Part shown: piece after piece, positions 5,578 through 11,831 of the stretch | Position numbering within the stretch: position 1 is the first letter of the stretch | Layout: each line of letters begins with the position of its first letter | Source: CF-161 sp035638495 | GTDB lineage: Bacteria > Chloroflexota > Dormibacteria > Dormibacterales > Dormibacteraceae | Direction: 5' to 3' | Assembly (NCBI GenBank): GCA_035638495.1 | Contig: DASQZW010000210.1 | Coordinates: forward strand, 1 to 14,012 | Length of the DNA: 14,012 nt | Made by a program: the position numbers and the translations under genes | Notes under the pieces: generated by a model | The model's database searches: none | Seen by the model: the letters and a program-made list of their open reading frames with translations, nothing else | What the model was told of the DNA's origin: nothing

Positions 5578-6909
5578 GTGGGCGCAGAAGCCGACGCCCG
5601 GGTCGTCTTCGACCCCGACACCTACGTGCAAGGGGTCCCGCACGAGTCTCTCGCGCGGCTGCGCGCGCGCGAACCGCTGACCTGGGTGGAGGAGGGGGCG
5701 GCCGGTCCCGGCTACTGGGCGGTCTGGCGGCACGCCGACGTTCGCAACGTCCTCCGGCAGCCCGACCTCTTCAGCTCGCACCTCGGCGCGACGCAGATCC
5801 GGGACCCAGCGACGCCTGAGGACCTGGCGTACGTCCGGCGGTCCATGCTGAACATGGACCCGCCGGATCACAGCCGGCTCCGCGGACTCCTGGCACGATC
5901 CTTCACGCGGCGCGCCGTCGCGGCGCTCGAGCAGCGGATCGAGGCGCGTGCCGGGGAGCTGGTCGACTCCGTGGGCGAAGCCGGGCAGTGCGACTTCGCC
6001 GGCCTGGCGGCCGACCTCCCGCTGCTGACCCTGGCCGACGTGCTGGGGATGCCCGAAGAGGATCGCTCGCTGCTGTTCGACTGGGCCAGCCGCGTCATCG
6101 GCTTCCAGGACCAGGAGTACGCGGCGGTCGACGTGACGGACCGCGCCGGCGCCACCGCCATGGCCAGGGCCGCGCTCGCGGTGCGGCCGCGGCCCGACGC
6201 CGCCGGGCGCATGCCCGATCCCCGCACCCGGGGCGGCATCCCCGACCTGTACGCCTACGCGCACGAACTCGCCGCGCACAAGCGCCGGCACCCGGGCGAC
6301 GACGTGATGTCACTGCTGCTCCACCAGGTCGACGACGGCGGCGGCCGCCTGAGCGTGGAGGAGTTCGAAAACCTGTTCTGGCTCTTCGCGGTCGCCGGCA
6401 ACGAGACGGTGCGCAACGGCGTGCCCGGCGGCATGGTCGCACTCCTGGAGCATCCCGGCGAGTGGGTGCGGCTCGCCGGCGACCGCGCGCTGCTGGACAC
6501 CGCCATCGAGGAGATGCTCCGCTGGTGGACGCCGGTGATCCACTTCCGGCGCACGGCGGCGCGCGACTGCGAGATCGCGGGCCGGCGGGTGCGCGCCGGA
6601 CAGAAGGTCGTCGTGTGCTTCGCGAGCGCCAATCGCGACGAGCGCGTGTTCCCCGAGCCGGACCGCTTCGACGTCGGGCGCAGCCCGAACGACCACCTGG
6701 CCTTCGGCCACGGCCCGCACTTCTGTCTCGGCGCCCATCTCGCTCGCCGCCAGATGCGCGCCATCTTCGCGGCGGTCCTCGACCGTCTGGACGGGGTGGA
6801 GCAGGCCGGCCCTGCGGTGCGGCTGCGTTCCAACTTCCAGAACGGCGTCAAGCACCTGCCCATCCGGTGGCGATCTATGCGTTCGGCGAGATCCGGAGGA
6901 CCCGTCTGA
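5578..6909 (+). CDS. Cytochrome P450
   Basis: A 443-residue soluble bacterial P450 that uses haem iron to insert oxygen into an organic substrate, with electrons from a ferredoxin or reductase not encoded here. Visible landmarks in order: NMDPPDHSRLR (C-helix region), AGNET in the I-helix (273-277), ExxR as EMLR (Glu312, Arg315), and the haem loop FGHGPHFCLG with the Cys383 thiolate. The C-terminal SNFQNGVKHLPIRW segment and WTPVIHFRRTA resemble the CYP124/125/142 and linalool-monooxygenase group, which act on sterol, terpenoid or branched lipids; that narrower placement is tentative. GTG 5578 is chosen for its TAACAT -10 box. The last 35 nt overlap the convergent membrane-protein gene, and the 12 residues after PIRW look like an unconserved extension. 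Confidence 0.94.
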   Translation: MGAEADARVVFDPDTYVQGVPHESLARLRAREPLTWVEEGAAGPGYWAVWRHADVRNVLRQPDLFSSHLGATQIRDPATPEDLAYVRRSMLNMDPPDHSRLRGLLARSFTRRAVAALEQRIEARAGELVDSVGEAGQCDFAGLAADLPLLTLADVLGMPEEDRSLLFDWASRVIGFQDQEYAAVDVTDRAGATAMARAALAVRPRPDAAGRMPDPRTRGGIPDLYAYAHELAAHKRRHPGDDVMSLLLHQVDDGGGRLSVEEFENLFWLFAVAGNETVRNGVPGGMVALLEHPGEWVRLAGDRALLDTAIEEMLRWWTPVIHFRRTAARDCEIAGRRVRAGQKVVVCFASANRDERVFPEPDRFDVGRSPNDHLAFGHGPHFCLGAHLARRQMRAIFAAVLDRLDGVEQAGPAVRLRSNFQNGVKHLPIRWRSMRSARSGGPV

Positions 6910-7375
6910 GCCGGGGGCCGAGACGAGCCAGCCGCGCCAGCTCCAGGCGCGGCAGCCGCTCGGAGCCCAGCCCCCACGCGAGCAGCCAGAGCGTCTTGGT
7001 CGCCACGTTCCAGCCCTCGCCCGCCCAGGTCCAGGAACGGCCGGCGTAGTTGTAGGGGAACCCGGCGGCCACCCAGGCCAGGTGGGCGGCCGCGAACACC
7101 GCCAGGAGGCGGAGGCTGGGCACCCACCCCCTGCTCAGCATCCAGCCGGTCCACCCGGCCGCGAGCACCAGCCAGTACGGCTCCGGCGCCCACCCCCAGT
7201 GGTGCACGGCGATGTCGGTCGCGTTCCACACCGCCTCGTACGTCCACATGCATGCGATCACGGTGATCGCCGCCAGTCCCGGCCGGCGCGTCCGGGCCGC
7301 GACGATCGCGAAGACCAGCACCGCCATCGCCACTGTCGTCACCCGGACCGGTCCCCACGGGGACGCCACGCTCAT
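6875..7375 (-). CDS. Hypothetical multi-pass membrane protein
   Basis: A 166-residue protein with about four to five hydrophobic segments (near 12-29, 34-48, 66-78, 88-104 and 126-139) and many Trp residues, including VHHWGWAPEPYW and GRSWTWAGEGWN. I do not recognise the family. The C-terminal tail is Arg-rich and probably cytoplasmic. ATG 7375 is preceded by GATGCT at 6 nt, a weak leaderless-type box. An in-frame TTG at 7393 with GGAGG only 3 nt before it is the alternative. It is convergent with the P450 and overlaps its tail by 35 nt, and divergent from the DUF5666 lipoprotein gene. Confidence 0.75.
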   Translation of the reverse strand: MSVASPWGPVRVTTVAMAVLVFAIVAARTRRPGLAAITVIACMWTYEAVWNATDIAVHHWGWAPEPYWLVLAAGWTGWMLSRGWVPSLRLLAVFAAAHLAWVAAGFPYNYAGRSWTWAGEGWNVATKTLWLLAWGLGSERLPRLELARLARLGPRLRRVLRISPNA

Positions 7376-7464
7376 CTCAGCAGCATCCGCCAAAAGCCTC
7401 CACTTACAGATTCTTGACGGCCGGCGGCAACCGGCGGCGCGCCGGCCGGAGTACTTCCTCTGAT

Positions 7465-8241
7465 GTGAGAGCCAGCATCATCGTCGTGGGGGTGGCTGCC
7501 GCGGTGCTGGCCGGCTGCGGCAGCATCGGCAGCACCGCGGGGGCGTCGACGACCAATGCGGCACGGACGTCGCCAAGCCCGGGCCGCGGAGCCTTCGGGA
7601 ACGGCGTCGTCGGCCAGGTCAGCCAGGTGGGCAGCGGCAAGATGACCGTCGACCAGCAGAGCGGCAGCGTGACGGTGACGTACGACTCCAGCACGTCCGT
7701 CCTCCAGGCCGGCGCGGGCAGCATCACGGAGGCTGTGCCCGGGACCTGCGTGGTCGCCACGGGCACGACCGACGCGAGCGGCGCGCTGACGGCCCGCACG
7801 TTCCAGGTCCAGCTCAATATGAACGGCAACTGCACGCCTCCAGCGGGCGTGGGCGGCGGGCAGGGACCGGGCGCGGGCGCGTTCAGCCCGCGGCCCGGCC
7901 GGGGCAGCCCCAGCCCGGGGCCCGGTGGCGGACCGCCCGCCAACCTGGCGATGGTTCGGGGCAGGCTGACGAACGTGAGCGGCAGCACGCTGACCGTGCA
8001 GCCGGAGACCGGCAGCCCGGTCACAGTAATGGTGAGCAGCAGCACGACGGTGACGCGCCTGGTGACGTCCTCGTCGGCCCGCCTCGCGGTCGGCGAGTGC
8101 GTCACGGCCAACGGCCAGCGAGACTCTTCGGGGACCGTCAAGGCGCGGTCCATCCTGATCAGCGCGCCGGGCCCGAACGGCTGCACACGAGGCGGCGGCG
8201 GGCGGCCCGGCGGCGCGTCCCCGGCCACCCAGGGCGCCTGA
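7465..8241 (+). CDS. Lipoprotein with two DUF5666-like repeats
   Basis: A 258-residue predicted lipoprotein. A short signal peptide ends in LAGC (Cys18). Two similar beta-rich repeats (about 46-118 and 161-233) resemble DUF5666 domains: each runs V-G-x-V/L...G-S...V-T-V...TCV or ECV...DASG or DSSG...R-T/S. They are joined by a Gly/Pro-rich linker and followed by a Gly-rich tail. Each repeat has one Cys inside and one after, with the same 28-residue spacing (95/123 and 212/240), which suggests one disulfide per unit. Function unknown; a surface or periplasm-like binding role is likely. GTG 7465 is chosen because it begins the signal peptide and lies 7 nt after TACTTC; TTG 7414 is an alternative. 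Confidence 0.82.
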   Translation: MRASIIVVGVAAAVLAGCGSIGSTAGASTTNAARTSPSPGRGAFGNGVVGQVSQVGSGKMTVDQQSGSVTVTYDSSTSVLQAGAGSITEAVPGTCVVATGTTDASGALTARTFQVQLNMNGNCTPPAGVGGGQGPGAGAFSPRPGRGSPSPGPGGGPPANLAMVRGRLTNVSGSTLTVQPETGSPVTVMVSSSTTVTRLVTSSSARLAVGECVTANGQRDSSGTVKARSILISAPGPNGCTRGGGGRPGGASPATQGA

Positions 8242-8250
8242 GAGAGGGTC

Positions 8251-8278
8251 CCCTCCCCCCGCACCGGCGGGGGGAGGG
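8251..8278. terminator. Bidirectional terminator-like hairpin
   Basis: A perfect 12-bp GC stem (8251-8262 with 8267-8278) with a 4-nt ACCG loop, 10 nt past the stop of the DUF5666 gene and 10 nt past the stop of the convergent metallophosphoesterase. It lacks a T tract, so it is an intrinsic-like hairpin that could serve both genes. Confidence 0.7.
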
Positions 8279-8287
8279 CGTCCGGCG

Positions 8288-9505
8288 CTAGGTTCCGATT
8301 CCTGAAACGCCGCCCACGCCAGGCCGCCTCGGGGTCGCGGCGACCAGGCGGTGCTGCTTCCAGTCCAGGTTGAACGCGTCCGCCGCGACCGCCGGCGCGC
8401 GCCACGGCTCCTGTGGCCGCGGCACCGTGAAGTACGTGCCCGACACCTGGTCGGCGGTGACCTCCAGCACCAGGTAGCCGTGATGGTCGTCGCTGAACGC
8501 TTCCAGCTTCGCCTGCAGGCCGTTGGCGGCGGCGGTCGGGACCTCGAACGGGAGCGTGATCGGCCAGCCCAGGTTGTGCGACATGTAGTGGAGGTTGTGG
8601 TAGCCGCCGGCGCCGGCCACGATGAACGGCACCTCGCGACCCTCCCACCGGCGGGTGAACCGCTGGTAGTTGTGGACGTGAGCGGTCAGCACGAGGTCGG
8701 GCAGGCGGCCCGCCTCCTGGGCGGCTCCGTCCACCAGTTCGTGCATCACGGTGGAGCCGGAGTGGTGGTCGTCGAGCGAGATGACCGGGTGGTGGAGAGC
8801 CAGCAGCAGCGCCCGGTCGGCCGGCGCGGCCTTCAATTCCTCGACCAGCCACGAGCGCTGGTCGTCGTCGACGCGGCCGCCCTCAGGCACGTTCGTGTAC
8901 AGGCCGACGAACGTGGCCATGGGCGTGACCAGCGTCCAGTAGACGTTGGGCTGAGTCATCGCGTCCCGGTCGTTGTCGCCCGCCTCCTCGGTGTGGTGCG
9001 GGCTGCTCGCGCAGAAGTTCTCGTTGAACGCGTCGAGCGACGTGACCTGCGTGTGGGGCGGCACGCCGCCGTCGTGGTTCCCCGGGATCGCCATGATCGG
9101 CGCACCGTACAGCGAGTACGGCTCGTAGAACTGCCCGTAGTAGTTCGTGTGCTCGCCGTAGAAGTAGACGACGTCGCCGAGGTGGTAGAAGAAGCGGGGC
9201 GGGTCGGCCGACGCGAGGTCCGCCTGCATGTGATTGGCCACGATCTGCTGCGCGTTCGCGCTGACCACGCCGCCGGTGTCGCCGACGCAGTGGAAGACGA
9301 GCTTGCCGGAGCTCGTCAACTGGGAGATCGCGGCCGGTCCCAGCACCTCGGCGAGGTCCAGCCGGAACGGATATCGGGCCGTGGGGCGGGGCAGCGGCTC
9401 GGCGCTCTGATTGCGCCGTGTGCCGGGCGTGCGGACGGCGACCAGTTCCTCGAGGTTCGGGTTGTTGGCGTGCCGGCGCGGCTGCCAGGCGGGGGTGCCG
9501 TCCAA
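8288..9505 (-). CDS. Calcineurin-like metallophosphoesterase (purple acid phosphatase-like)
   Basis: A 405-residue enzyme of the binuclear-metal phosphoesterase superfamily, which hydrolyses phosphomonoesters or diesters. Metal-binding motifs in order: VGDTGG (Asp76), LGDVVYFYGE (Asp111), GNHDGG (143-147), ALHHPV (His238/239) and TAHVHNYQRF (His276, His278). The order and the final H-x-H-N-Y motif match the purple-acid-phosphatase-type branch. No signal peptide or membrane segment is evident, so it may be cytoplasmic. TTG 9505 is chosen because a strong GAGGAGG ribosome site lies exactly 7 nt upstream; the longer open frame to 9580 is Arg-rich and unlike the protein. It is downstream of the DUF4870 gene on the same strand, separated by a hairpin. 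Substrate unknown. Confidence 0.9.
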   Translation of the reverse strand: MDGTPAWQPRRHANNPNLEELVAVRTPGTRRNQSAEPLPRPTARYPFRLDLAEVLGPAAISQLTSSGKLVFHCVGDTGGVVSANAQQIVANHMQADLASADPPRFFYHLGDVVYFYGEHTNYYGQFYEPYSLYGAPIMAIPGNHDGGVPPHTQVTSLDAFNENFCASSPHHTEEAGDNDRDAMTQPNVYWTLVTPMATFVGLYTNVPEGGRVDDDQRSWLVEELKAAPADRALLLALHHPVISLDDHHSGSTVMHELVDGAAQEAGRLPDLVLTAHVHNYQRFTRRWEGREVPFIVAGAGGYHNLHYMSHNLGWPITLPFEVPTAAANGLQAKLEAFSDDHHGYLVLEVTADQVSGTYFTVPRPQEPWRAPAVAADAFNLDWKQHRLVAATPRRPGVGGVSGIGT

Positions 9506-9512
9506 GTCGTGT

Positions 9513-9519
9513 CCTCCTC
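9513..9519 (-). promoter_or_regulatory. Strong ribosome binding site fixing a TTG start
   Basis: GAGGAGG on the minus strand, 7 nt before TTG 9505. It decides the start of the metallophosphoesterase against longer alternatives. Confidence 0.72.
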
Positions 9520-9590
9520 GCGGTGGCCATCGGGGGCGTGTTCGGCGTCCGCGGCTGGACCGCGGGCCGTCGGAGCACACACAGCCTGAG

Positions 9591-9630
9591 GGGGCGGTCG
9601 TCGCAGCGTCAAGCCGGGCGACCGCGCCCC
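9591..9630 (-). terminator. Hairpin after the DUF4870 gene
   Basis: A 10-nt arm at 9591-9600 pairs with 9619-9630 with a small G-containing bulge and an 18-nt loop. It lies 14 nt beyond the DUF4870 stop on the minus strand. It has no T tract and probably separates this gene from the metallophosphoesterase. Confidence 0.45.
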
Positions 9631-9643
9631 TGAGTGGCCTCCC

Positions 9644-10018
9644 TCAGCTCACGAGACGCAGCGATACGGGGTAGCGGTAGTACTGGCCCTGGTACGCCTG
9701 GACAGCGGCGATGACGGTGAAGACGACGCCGAACAGCAGCACGAGCGGCAGGAGGAAGATGCCGATCAGCAGCAGGATCAGGAGGGCGCTCACCAGCCCG
9801 GCGATCCAGACCGTGATGTGGAAGTTCAGCGCCTCGACCGCGTGGTAGCGGACGTATTGAGAGCGGTTGCCCAGGGTGAGCAGGATGATGAGCGGCGCGA
9901 TGATGCCGAGGATGAAATAGCTCAGGTGGCAGAGGAGGGCCCAGGTCCGCTCCTCGTCGGCGCGCAGCGGCTGCGCATAGCCCTGGGGGGTGTAGCCCGG
10001 GGGTGGTGTCTCACTCAT
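9644..10018 (-). CDS. DUF4870 family membrane protein
   Basis: A 124-residue small membrane protein. A Pro/Gly/Tyr-rich cytoplasmic N-terminus (GYTPQGYAQP) is followed by ERTWALLCHLSYFILG, the typical DUF4870 opening, then a first membrane span (about 30-48), the conserved YVRYHAVEALNFHIT segment, and two closely spaced long spans (about 66-108). The family is widespread and of unknown function. The ATG at 10018 is clear. Upstream lies GATAGGGT within 4-6 nt of the ATG, which may be a -10 element, but the spacing is short. The gene is followed by a hairpin and the metallophosphoesterase on the same strand. Confidence 0.9.
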   Translation of the reverse strand: MSETPPPGYTPQGYAQPLRADEERTWALLCHLSYFILGIIAPLIILLTLGNRSQYVRYHAVEALNFHITVWIAGLVSALLILLLIGIFLLPLVLLFGVVFTVIAAVQAYQGQYYRYPVSLRLVS

Positions 10019-10057
10019 GCGCGTACCCTATCGCGACGACCCGAAAGGAGGAAAGGG

Positions 10058-10116
10058 CGGGGCCCCGGGGCGCTCCGCCGCCGGGACCCCGCTGCCGCCC
10101 TCGAACGCCGCGTTCG
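10058..10116 (-). terminator. GC-rich inverted repeats after the DUF4332 gene
   Basis: Just past the DUF4332 stop, a 6-bp hairpin (10102-10107 with 10111-10116) is followed on the minus strand by a larger GC-rich structure in which GGGCGG and CGGGG pair with later CCCCG and CCGCCC, running into a short T-containing stretch. A possible transcription stop; the pairing is approximate. Confidence 0.3.
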
Positions 10117-10128
10117 GCTGGCGCTCTG

Positions 10129-10530
10129 CTAGTGCTCGACCACCTTGGGCATCGACTTGGCTGCGGCGACCCACTGCGACACCTCCGCCTCGGTGGGCAG
10201 GCGTCGAACGAGCTTGCGGGCCCCGTTGATCTCCTCCATCTTCCGGTGCAGGTTGGCCGGCACCCGGTGCGAGAGCTCCAGGCAGGAGTCCACCCCGGCC
10301 GCCTCCAGGAGGTCCGAGTACTCGGAGCCGACGCCCTTGATGCGCATGAGGTCGGCCCGGTTCACCCACTCCAGGATCCGCTTCTCGGAGATGCCGGTCT
10401 GTTCCGCCAGCTTCTCGCGGCTGAGGCGGCGGCCGCCCTTCTCGAGGAGCACCTCGACCGTGCCGACGCCGGCGGCGCCCAGCTTCTTGCCGTATTCGGT
10501 GCCGACGCCCTCGATCTCATCGATGTTCAT
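10129..10530 (-). CDS. DUF4332 helix-hairpin-helix protein
   Basis: A 133-residue stand-alone DUF4332 protein. It has two helix-hairpin-helix units: IEGVGTEYGKKLGAAGVGTV near 6-25 and IKGVGSEYSDLLEAAGVDS near 62-80, each with the GVG hairpin, separated by SREKLAEQTGISEKRILEW. A polar helical tail ends KVVEH. HhH units of this kind usually contact nucleic acid backbones; the actual function of DUF4332 is not known. ATG 10530 is chosen over GTG 10542 because a GAGG site lies 6 nt upstream. A good sigma-70-type promoter sits 45 nt before the start. It is a monocistronic unit, as both neighbours are separated by structured DNA. Confidence 0.92.
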   Translation of the reverse strand: MNIDEIEGVGTEYGKKLGAAGVGTVEVLLEKGGRRLSREKLAEQTGISEKRILEWVNRADLMRIKGVGSEYSDLLEAAGVDSCLELSHRVPANLHRKMEEINGARKLVRRLPTEAEVSQWVAAAKSMPKVVEH

Positions 10531-10536
10531 GACCAA

Positions 10537-10540
10537 CCTC
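10537..10540 (-). promoter_or_regulatory. Ribosome site deciding the DUF4332 start
   Basis: GAGG on the minus strand, 6 nt before ATG 10530. It overlaps the alternative GTG start at 10542, which therefore seems unlikely. Confidence 0.55.
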
Positions 10541-10574
10541 ACTGCTCCGAATCGTGTGAATGCAGCGGCAGCCG

Positions 10575-10604
10575 ATCATACGGTTAAAGCCTTAGCTCGA
10601 ACAA
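10575..10604 (-). promoter_or_regulatory. Sigma-70-type promoter of the DUF4332 gene
   Basis: Minus-strand -35 TTGTTC (10604-10599) and -10 TATGAT (10580-10575, five of six consensus bases) with an 18-nt spacer, in an unusually AT-rich patch for this window. The predicted leader is about 38 nt and ends in the GAGG ribosome site. This is the best consensus-like promoter in the window. Confidence 0.6.
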
Positions 10605-10643
10605 ATTCTGAATACGTGAGTTAAAGGCCGGGAGGCAGAGAGA

Positions 10644-10687
10644 GGCGCCGTGGTGCCGGCGCCGGCTTCCCGGCTCCCACGGACGCC
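10644..10687. other. Strongly structured non-coding element
   Basis: An outer stem (10644-10653 with 10677-10687, one small bulge) encloses an inner stem (10655-10659 with 10670-10674), giving a stable nested hairpin. It lies in the roughly 190-nt gap between the LuxR-type gene and the DUF4332 promoter. It may end the LuxR-type transcript. No match to an RNA family I recognise, and no T tract. Confidence 0.42.
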
Positions 10688-10809
10688 TGTTCCGCTACCC
10701 CCTTCGGGCGCGGGCGACCCCCACTGTGCGGTCCAAGCGTCTCAACCGGCGAAGCCGCGTCACAACCTCGGAACCTCGAGATGTTGCCCCAGGTTTTCCA
10801 CAGGTGGGC

Positions 10810-11481
10810 TCAGGCCAGCCCGAGGGCCACCGCGCGGTCCACGGCCTCGACCCGGTTGCGGGCTCCCAGCTTGGACAGCACGTGGCTGACGTGGAACTCG
10901 ACCGTGCTCTCCGCGACGTGGAGCTCCTGCGCGACGTCGGCGTTGCGGAGGCCCTGGCAGACCAGCTGGAGCACCTCCTCCTCGCGGCGCGTGAGGTTCC
11001 CGACCGGCTGGACCAGGCGGGCGCGGGCCTCGTCCTGGAATACGCGATCGATGATCACGAGCCGCATCGCCATCGCCGCGTCGAGGGCGGCCGCGACCCG
11101 GTCCACGCCCGCGGTGCAGTCCAGGTAGACGCGGCAGCCGCGCCGCATCCAGCGCGCACACCGCCGGAGGTCGCCGGCGTGTCCAAGCATCGCCAGCTGC
11201 AGCTGCGGGCGCATCGCCTGCCCGGACATCGCCAGCGCGCGCACGGTCGGCTCGTCCACCGAGGCGCCGATGAGCAGCCACTCGGGATGTGCGGTCGCGA
11301 CGAGCTGCTTCAGGCGGCGGGCCTCGGTCGGCCCCGGCCGGAAGACCATGCGCCGCGCACGAAGCGCGATGCGGCCGGCAGGCGCGGCCGGCCAGTCGCC
11401 CACGAGAACCACCAGCACCCGAGACCGAGCCGAACCGAATCGTTCCTGAACCGCGGCCATTGCCCGAAGTACCTGCCGCAC
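10810..11481 (-). CDS. LuxR/NarL-type regulator with atypical receiver domain
   Basis: A 223-residue transcription factor. The N-terminal part (about 15-140) has alternating strands and helices like a response-regulator receiver (RVLVVLVGDWP, PEWLLIGASVD, QLQLAMLGHAG, CRVYLDCTA), but the strand that normally ends in the phosphoacceptor Asp reads EWLLIGAS, and the N-terminal acidic pair is missing. The C-terminal 61 residues are a clear LuxR helix-turn-helix: LTRREEEVLQLVCQG, NADVAQELHVAESTVEFHV and LSKLGARNRVEAV. GTG 11481 is preferred over GTG 11532 because a promoter-like element lies between them; ATG 11460 is another option. Divergent from the 83-aa gene. No histidine kinase is nearby, so it is likely controlled without phosphorylation (inference). 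Confidence 0.88.
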   Translation of the reverse strand: MRQVLRAMAAVQERFGSARSRVLVVLVGDWPAAPAGRIALRARRMVFRPGPTEARRLKQLVATAHPEWLLIGASVDEPTVRALAMSGQAMRPQLQLAMLGHAGDLRRCARWMRRGCRVYLDCTAGVDRVAAALDAAMAMRLVIIDRVFQDEARARLVQPVGNLTRREEEVLQLVCQGLRNADVAQELHVAESTVEFHVSHVLSKLGARNRVEAVDRAVALGLA

Positions 11482-11499
11482 GCCACCGAGAGCCGACCC

Positions 11500-11528
11500 A
11501 TGATGCGCCGGTGTGTGAGATCCGTCAA
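11500..11528 (-). promoter_or_regulatory. Candidate promoter of the LuxR-type gene
   Basis: Minus-strand -35 TTGACG (11528-11523) and -10 CATCAT (11505-11500) with a 17-nt spacer. If used, the gene must start at GTG 11481 or later. A second TTGACA lies just upstream (11539-11534) without a good -10. Confidence 0.4.
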
Positions 11529-11566
11529 GCACATGTCAAATGGCACCGGACGGGAGCCGGCGACCC

Positions 11567-11572
11567 TATGGT
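11567..11572 (+). promoter_or_regulatory. -10 box of a leaderless 83-aa gene
   Basis: TATGGT followed by 7 nt and GTG 11580. No ribosome site is present, consistent with a leaderless transcript. It faces away from the LuxR-type promoter. Confidence 0.45.
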
Positions 11573-11579
11573 TGGACGC

Positions 11580-11831
11580 GTGTCTGATCCGGAGGTCGTG
11601 GCCGTCGAGCTCGCGGAGGCGCTGGAGGCGGGCGCCGAGCTGACCCTGGCATCGCGACAGCGCCTGTTCGCCGTCCTGGTGAGCCGCTACGCCGCCGGCC
11701 ACCGGGACGCGTCCGCGCCGCCGTTCGCCGCGGGCTCGGTCGCCGTAGAGGACGTGGCCGTGACGGCGGCCGCGATGCTTCGGGCGAGCGAGGTGACCAG
11801 CTTCGAGCTGGCCGCGCTGTTCAACGTGTGA
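11580..11831 (+). CDS. Small hypothetical helical protein
   Basis: An 83-residue acidic, Ala/Val/Leu-rich protein with mostly helical character (VVAVELAEALEAGAELTLAS, LFAVLVSRYAAGHRD, VEDVAVTAAAMLRASEV). No signal peptide, membrane span or known motif. GTG 11580 follows a TATGGT -10 box by 7 nt; an in-frame ATG at 11568 would fall inside that box. It is divergent from the LuxR-type gene and overlaps the convergent GNAT gene by 11 nt at the stop codons. Strong third-position G/C bias supports a real gene. Function unknown. Confidence 0.6.
   Translation: MSDPEVVAVELAEALEAGAELTLASRQRLFAVLVSRYAAGHRDASAPPFAAGSVAVEDVAVTAAAMLRASEVTSFELAALFNV

Noticed and set aside
9549..9565. CCGCGG repeated around a 5-nt loop upstream of the metallophosphoesterase
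   Set aside because: A 6-bp self-complementary GC word is common by chance at this base composition and there is no supporting context.
7404..9589. Long antisense frames opposite the DUF5666 lipoprotein and the metallophosphoesterase (7404-8852 minus and 8351-9589 plus)
   Set aside because: No domains, low-complexity Arg/Pro/Gly content, and the opposite strand carries recognisable proteins.
10655..10731. GGGAAGCCGG (minus) and CCCACTGTG (plus) resembling cobalamin riboswitch words
   Set aside because: The two words are on opposite strands and lack the conserved order and linking stems; neighbours are not B12 genes.
10794..10802. TTTTCCACA, a DnaA-box-like 9-mer
   Set aside because: Only one box, no cluster, no AT-rich unwinding region and no dnaA/dnaN nearby, so it is not an origin.
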